Positions 14,706-17,803 of a stretch of DNA of 17,803 nt are shown here, piece after piece. Numbering within the stretch: position 1 is the stretch's first letter; every line of letters starts with the position of its first letter. This DNA comes from JBCCMB01 sp039026555 (GTDB lineage: Bacteria > Pseudomonadota > Alphaproteobacteria > Caulobacterales > Hyphomonadaceae): the NCBI GenBank assembly GCA_039026555.1, contig JBCCMB010000052.1, positions 1 to 17,803 on the forward strand, given 5' to 3'. A model generated the notes under the pieces. That model was not told where the DNA came from. It saw only the letters and a program-made list of their open reading frames with translations, and made no database searches. The translations under genes and the position numbers were made by a program.

Positions 14706-14876
14706 ATGGGTAAGATCATCTTTTTCGCCTTGGTGTTGGCGCTGATCGGCTTTTTCTTATCGCCGGCCTGGCGCTCTCGCGTCCGCGCTAAGCGCAACAA
14801 GGCGGCGGACGCAGCTGAAGAGGCGGTCGTGCGGCGTCTGAAAGACTATAAAAAGAAGACTGACCGAAATGATTAA
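14706..14876 (+). CDS. Small single-pass membrane protein, 56 residues
   Basis: ATG 14706 is preceded at 7-nt spacing by AAGGAG (14693-14698), one of the best ribosome-binding sites in the window, so translation is likely. The 56 residues comprise an N-terminal transmembrane segment (IIFFALVLALIGFFLSPAW, about 4-22), then a strongly charged tail of Arg, Lys, Ala and Glu (RVRAKRNKAADAAEEAVVRR) that may be helical or coiled, and the end KKKTDRND. The positive residues after the helix predict the tail in the cytoplasm, with an N-out topology. I do not recognise a family. It is 33 nt downstream of the methyltransferase gene and probably in its operon. Confidence 0.65.
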   Translation: MGKIIFFALVLALIGFFLSPAWRSRVRAKRNKAADAAEEAVVRRLKDYKKKTDRND

Positions 14877-14879
14877 TCT

Positions 14880-14895
14880 TTAAACACGTGCTTAA
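14880..14895. repeat. Near-perfect 16-nt palindrome with CACGTG core
   Basis: TTAA-A-CACGTG-C-TTAA: 14 of 16 bases are symmetric, with TTAA arms around CACGTG. It starts 4 nt after the stop of the 56-residue gene. TTAACGCG (14892-14899) at its right edge recurs inverted as CGCGTTAA at 15053-15060. It resembles a transcription-factor site. The two TTAA arms are 8 nt apart, one more than the CtrA full-site spacing. Confidence 0.35.
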
Positions 14896-14911
14896 CGCGA
14901 CACTTACTGAG

Positions 14912-15049
14912 ATGTGCGATGATTTAAAATATGCAGATCTTGGTTCAAAGTCTGTCCCTTATAGGGTGTTTGATGGTTCTGGCGGCCTTGCTTCCGCAAT
15001 CGCGCTGACCTCTCTTTTCTCCGTTCTTTGGTGGCGTACGCATCGGTAA
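14912..15049 (+). CDS. Possible 45-residue protein with a C-terminal membrane segment
   Basis: ATG 14912 to TAA 15047-15049. The sequence starts MCDDLKYADLGSKSVPYR, a soluble part, and ends with GLASAIALTSLFSVLWW followed by RTHR, a plausible tail-anchor. There is no good ribosome-binding site (only CTGAG directly before the ATG). A second ORF overlaps it in another frame, so coding is uncertain. No family is recognised. Confidence 0.25.
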   Translation: MCDDLKYADLGSKSVPYRVFDGSGGLASAIALTSLFSVLWWRTHR

Positions 15050-15085
15050 CGACGCGTTAACGGGTCTCGGCACATTTTGCCGGGT

Positions 15086-15202
15086 ATGGATCAGAACACG
15101 CTCTTTTTGGTGTATACGCTGACGGCGCTGGTTGGCGGCGTATACCTCGCTTATCGGATCGACCCTTGGATGCTGGCGAGGCAGCTTCGCAAAGGCCGAT
15201 AG
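15086..15202 (+). CDS. Possible 38-residue single-pass membrane peptide
   Basis: ATG 15086 to TAG 15200-15202. It starts MDQNTLFLVYTLTALVGGV, continues YLAYRIDPWMLARQLRKGR, and so has one transmembrane helix (about 6-23) and a basic C-terminal tail. This organisation is typical of genuine small membrane proteins. No strong ribosome-binding site is visible, and a TTG three codons upstream is an alternative start. It lies 68 nt before glyQ. No family is recognised. Confidence 0.4.
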   Translation: MDQNTLFLVYTLTALVGGVYLAYRIDPWMLARQLRKGR

Positions 15203-15270
15203 CGCCGCTCTCTCTTGATTGCTGCGATCGCCGGCGATAGCGTCCGCGCGTTTTTGAAAGACGTGCGTTT

Positions 15271-16152
15271 ATGTCAGTTTCCACCCCGAAATCCTTCCAA
15301 GATCTCATCTTAACGCTTCAAGCCTATTGGGGCGACAAGGGCTGCGCCATTTTGCAGCCTTACGACATGGAAGTGGGGGCGGGGACTTTGCACCCGGCGA
15401 CGACGTTGCGGGCCCTGGGACCCAAACCCTGGAATGTCGCTTACGTCCAGCCGTCGCGACGTCCGACGGATGGGCGCTATGGTGAGAACCCGAACCGGCT
15501 TCAGCATTATTATCAATTCCAGGTCATCCTGAAGCCCAACCCCAAGGATCTGCAAGACCTCTATTTGGAAAGCCTTTACGCCATTGGCGTCGACTCGGAG
15601 ATCCACGACATCCGATTTGTTGAAGATGATTGGGAAAACCCGACCGTCGGCGCCTGGGGGCTGGGCTGGGAAGTGTGGTGCGACGGGATGGAAGTCTCTC
15701 AATTCACCTATTTCCAGCAGGTCGGCGGCTTGGATGTGCGCCCCGTCTCCGGCGAGCTGACGTATGGGTTGGAGCGATTGGCGATGTATGTGTTCGACAT
15801 CGATAACGTCTATAATCTTCCTTACAATGATCCCGACAGCGCCCACCCTTTAAGCTATGGCGACGTTTTTCTGGACAATGAGAAACAGCAATCAGCCTAT
15901 AATTTCGAGCATGCGGACGTCGAGGCGCTGCAACGCGCGTTCGCCGATTGCGAGACGGCGGCGAAAAGGCTTCTGTCGGAAGATGTGCGCCTGGCGTTAC
16001 CCGCCTACGAGCAAGCGCTCAAAGCGAGCCATATTTTCAACCTGCTGGACGCGCGCGGCGTCGTCTCACCTACCGAAAGGCAGAGCTTTATCGCCCGAGT
16101 TCGTGATATGGCTAAGGGGTCTGCTCAAGCCTGGGCTGAACACGACGCTTAA
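15271..16152 (+). CDS. glyQ: Glycine--tRNA ligase alpha subunit
   Basis: The catalytic subunit of the bacterial alpha2beta2 glycyl-tRNA synthetase, which activates glycine with ATP and charges tRNA(Gly) together with GlyS. It has 293 residues, the normal length. The first conserved block is SFQDLILTLQAYWGDKGCAI (about 8-27), then LQPYDMEVGAGTLHPAT and the class II motif 2 region YVQPSRRPTDGRYGENPNR. LQHYYQFQVILKPNP, WGLGWEVWCDGMEVSQFTYF and GLDVRPVSGELTYGLERLAMY (motif 3, in two parts) are all intact. The start ATG 15271 has only a weak GAAAG upstream. Unusually, two short genes separate it from glyS. The four genes run on the same strand with gaps of 18, 41 and 33 nt. Confidence 0.98.
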   Translation: MSVSTPKSFQDLILTLQAYWGDKGCAILQPYDMEVGAGTLHPATTLRALGPKPWNVAYVQPSRRPTDGRYGENPNRLQHYYQFQVILKPNPKDLQDLYLESLYAIGVDSEIHDIRFVEDDWENPTVGAWGLGWEVWCDGMEVSQFTYFQQVGGLDVRPVSGELTYGLERLAMYVFDIDNVYNLPYNDPDSAHPLSYGDVFLDNEKQQSAYNFEHADVEALQRAFADCETAAKRLLSEDVRLALPAYEQALKASHIFNLLDARGVVSPTERQSFIARVRDMAKGSAQAWAEHDA

Positions 16153-16170
16153 TGCGCGGAGGAGGACGAT

Positions 16171-16413
16171 ATGACGGGACAACCTGAAATCGCCGGCGAC
16201 ACACCGCTTGCGGTCGACGTCGAAGAGGGCAAAACTTATTTCTGGTGCTCTTGCGGGAAATCCGCCAAACAGCCCTTCTGCGATGGATCGCACGCCGGCA
16301 CGGAATTTACGCCCTTGCCTTACAAGGCGGATAAGGACGGCAAATTATTCTTCTGCGCCTGCAAGCAGTCGAGCAATTCACCTCTGTGCGACGGAGCCCA
16401 TAGTAAGCTTTGA
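16171..16413 (+). CDS. Double CDGSH-type iron-sulfur protein
   Basis: An 80-residue protein with two CDGSH (mitoNEET-like) motifs, each expected to bind a 2Fe-2S cluster through three Cys and one His. The first site is C26, C28, C37 and H41 (WCSCGKSAKQPFCDGSH), and the second is C62, C64, C73 and H77 (FCACKQSSNSPLCDGAH), with Ala in place of Ser in the second. There is no membrane anchor, so it is a soluble bacterial tandem form. The family is linked to redox sensing or cluster transfer, but the exact role is not known. GGAGGAGG precedes the ATG with good spacing. It begins 18 nt after the glyQ stop and is probably cotranscribed with glyQ and glyS. Confidence 0.93.
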   Translation: MTGQPEIAGDTPLAVDVEEGKTYFWCSCGKSAKQPFCDGSHAGTEFTPLPYKADKDGKLFFCACKQSSNSPLCDGAHSKL

Positions 16414-16454
16414 GCAATCCGCGACGCTAACACGAACGAGATAAGAGCCTTATC

Positions 16455-16928
16455 ATGGCCGATACCGCATCCGCGCCCCAAACCGCCCAAAAGGTGGACC
16501 CCTCCATCTTCACCTTCCGTACGCTGCAAGTGACCGAGACGGTCAATCTCGGCGCCGGCGCCGGCGAGGAATTGTCGCTGTTTGGCGAGGTGTTTCAGCG
16601 CGACAAGGCGGAAGGCGTGGTTCCACGTCGGATTTGCTCGGGGCGCATTCGGTTGAAATTGGGCACGCGCGGCGATGGACCCGCCGGCCAGTTTCGCTTT
16701 GCGCCGGAAGAAGAGGTGCAGCCCTTTATGGAGACGATGTGCACCTTGTCGTCCAAAGCATTTGTGGACATGCGCGACATGTTGCGCTCGGGTGCGGACG
16801 TTCAATTGGTGTTCAAGCAGGCCGAAAACACGTTCTTGAACGATGCGATTTCTGCGGAGAAAGACGATCCGTCGGCGGCTGGCGGGTGGCGCGAATTGCA
16901 ATCCATCTCTATTAGCGTCACGCGATAG
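16455..16928 (+). CDS. Conserved-looking hypothetical protein, 157 residues
   Basis: I do not recognise this protein. It has a 15-residue polar, Ala/Gln-rich start, then a mixed alpha/beta pattern: FTFRTLQVTETVNL, EELSLFGEVFQRDKAEGVV, RICSGRIRLKLGTRGDG. A helical region follows (EVQPFMETMCTLSSKAFVDM, then RDMLRSGADVQLVF) and a C-terminal strand (LQSISISV). There is no signal peptide or membrane helix. Two Cys are present but no metal-binding pattern. Codon usage looks like its neighbours, and the frame is open throughout, from ATG 16455 to TAG. It lies 41 nt after the CDGSH gene and 33 nt before glyS, so it is probably in the glyQS operon. Confidence 0.8.
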   Translation: MADTASAPQTAQKVDPSIFTFRTLQVTETVNLGAGAGEELSLFGEVFQRDKAEGVVPRRICSGRIRLKLGTRGDGPAGQFRFAPEEEVQPFMETMCTLSSKAFVDMRDMLRSGADVQLVFKQAENTFLNDAISAEKDDPSAAGGWRELQSISISVTR

Positions 16929-16961
16929 TCATTTTCGTCTCCAACCGCGCTTAAAAATTCG

Positions 16962-17803
16962 ATGCCCCAGCTTCTGCTTGAACTCTTCACCGAGGAAATT
17001 CCCGCGCGCATGCAGGCCAAGGCGCAGGCCGATCTAGCGCGCGCGCTCACCGACAAGCTGACCGAAGCGGGCGTCATGCCCGAAGCGGTGACGGGATTGT
17101 CTGGGCCGAGACGTCTAACAGCGGTGGCGGAAGGGCTGCCGATCAAATCCGCCGATGTGCGCGAGGAACGCAAAGGCCCGCGCGTGGATGCGCCGGAAAA
17201 AGCCATTGCCGGCTTTCTGCGCGGCGCGGGCCTCACCAGCATCGATCAAGCCCAAACGCGCGAAGACAAAAAGGGCGAAATCTACGTTGCTGTGATCGAA
17301 AAGCCGGGCCGCGTCACGACGGACATCATCGCCGAGGTCGTTCCCGAGATCGTCCGCAGTTTTCATTGGCCCAAATCCATGCGGTGGGGCGAGCAGGATT
17401 TACGCTGGGTGCGGCCCCTACAGCGGATTTTGTGTACGTTTGACGGTGAGATCGTCCCTTTTGAGGTGGATGGGATCGCATCCGGTAATGAAACCGAAGG
17501 CCACCGCGTCATGGGGCGCGGGCCTTTCAAAGTGCGAGGGTTTGAGGACTATGAACAGGCGCTAAAAGGCGAGGGGCATGTCATCCTCGACCGGGAAGAG
17601 CGTAAGGAGATCATTGCGCACGAGGCCAAAACGCTGTGTCAGGCGCAAAATCTCGAATTGGTCGACGATCCTGGGCTTTTAGAAGAGGTCGCCGGCCTCG
17701 CCGAATGGCCCGTGGTGGTGATGGGCGAGATGGATCCGGAGTTTCTGGATTTGCCGGCCGAAGTGATCACCCTCTCCATGCGCACGCACCAGAAATATTT
17801 CGC
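16962..17803 (+). CDS. glyS: Glycine--tRNA ligase beta subunit, N-terminal part (truncated by window edge)
   Basis: The tRNA-binding subunit of glycyl-tRNA synthetase. It starts MPQLLLELFTEEIPARMQ, the standard GlyS opening, and continues for 280 codons to the window end, of the roughly 690-700 expected. Recognisable blocks are GLSGPRRLTAVAEGLP (about 46-61), KGPRVDAPEKAIAGFLR, SFHWPKSMRWGEQDLRWVRP in one block (about 134-153), GHRVMGRGPF, and the end VITLSMRTHQKYF, which is highly conserved. The HD-type and anticodon-binding C-terminal domains are outside the window. It is separated from glyQ by 809 nt carrying two genes. No obvious Shine-Dalgarno precedes ATG 16962, so translation may depend on the upstream genes. 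Confidence 0.97.
   Translation, partial: MPQLLLELFTEEIPARMQAKAQADLARALTDKLTEAGVMPEAVTGLSGPRRLTAVAEGLPIKSADVREERKGPRVDAPEKAIAGFLRGAGLTSIDQAQTREDKKGEIYVAVIEKPGRVTTDIIAEVVPEIVRSFHWPKSMRWGEQDLRWVRPLQRILCTFDGEIVPFEVDGIASGNETEGHRVMGRGPFKVRGFEDYEQALKGEGHVILDREERKEIIAHEAKTLCQAQNLELVDDPGLLEEVAGLAEWPVVVMGEMDPEFLDLPAEVITLSMRTHQKYF

Larger units (their letters stand above)
14877..15270 (+). other. 394-nt stretch with only tiny candidate ORFs
   Basis: No gene of normal size fits here on either strand. It holds a near-palindrome at 14880-14895, a 45-codon ORF at 14912-15049, an overlapping 25-codon ORF at 14931-15008 (another frame, hydrophobic, no ribosome-binding site), and a 38-codon ORF at 15086-15202. 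TAAAAT at 14925-14930 could be a -10 element without a good -35. The promoter of glyQ must be here or further upstream. I see no riboswitch and no clear terminator. Confidence 0.5.

Noticed and set aside
14931..15008. 25-codon hydrophobic ORF starting ATG 14931
   Set aside because: It has no ribosome-binding site, is very short, and overlaps the 45-codon candidate in another frame. Its hydrophobicity alone is not enough.

Overview
The window looks like a chromosomal segment of an alphaproteobacterium, most likely on the Caulobacterales/Hyphomonadaceae side. Reasons: a full-length CcrM (GANTC) adenine methyltransferase, a two-subunit glycyl-tRNA synthetase, an ETF:ubiquinone oxidoreductase, an alphaproteobacterial-type family 4 uracil-DNA glycosylase, and a LexA operator of the alphaproteobacterial GTTC-N7-GTTC type. 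Coding density is high. I see no tRNA, rRNA, insertion sequence, prophage or CRISPR array, and no clear sign of horizontal transfer. This is inference from gene content, not a phylogenetic placement.

Layout. (1) 1-1492: the 3' end of mutY faces ccrM, with 3 nt between them. (2) 1638-4145, minus strand: two GT-A type glycosyltransferases (TIGR04283 and TIGR04282 types, overlapping by 8 bp), then a PA0069-family radical SAM protein related to spore photoproduct lyase. A triple GTTC repeat with exact 11-bp period lies just upstream of the radical SAM gene and reads as two overlapping SOS boxes. (3) 4286-5968, plus: a soluble GAF hybrid histidine kinase, whose stop codon overlaps that of the convergent uracil-DNA glycosylase (5965-6801, minus). 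(4) 6906-8579, plus: ETF:quinone oxidoreductase. (5) 8725-12507, plus: a TPR outer-membrane lipoprotein, ispE and a MraY/WecA-like glycan-1-phosphate transferase, probably one operon. (6) 12511-13569, minus: a long-chain polyprenyl diphosphate synthase. (7) 13721-17803, plus: a DUF2007 protein, a TrmN6-like tRNA methyltransferase, a 56-residue membrane protein, a 394-nt stretch with only tiny candidate ORFs, glyQ, a double-CDGSH iron-sulfur protein, an unrecognised 157-residue protein, and glyS, which runs off the end.

Functional themes. One is genome maintenance and marking: MutY, CcrM, the SPL-like radical SAM protein under probable LexA control, and uracil-DNA glycosylase. A second is isoprenoid and envelope supply: IspE makes a MEP-pathway intermediate, the polyprenyl synthase elongates isoprenoids for quinone side chains, ETF-QO feeds electrons to ubiquinone, and the WecA-like enzyme uses undecaprenyl phosphate. 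A third is translation: GlyQS and the tRNA methyltransferase. The strongest new-looking observation is the tandem LexA operator before the radical SAM gene. Weaker ones are the repeated intergenic TTAACCAA words (CtrA half-site-like, including upstream of ccrM), a perfect dyad at the DUF2007 start, the loss of two Fe-S ligands in the uracil-DNA glycosylase, and the two extra genes inserted between glyQ and glyS.
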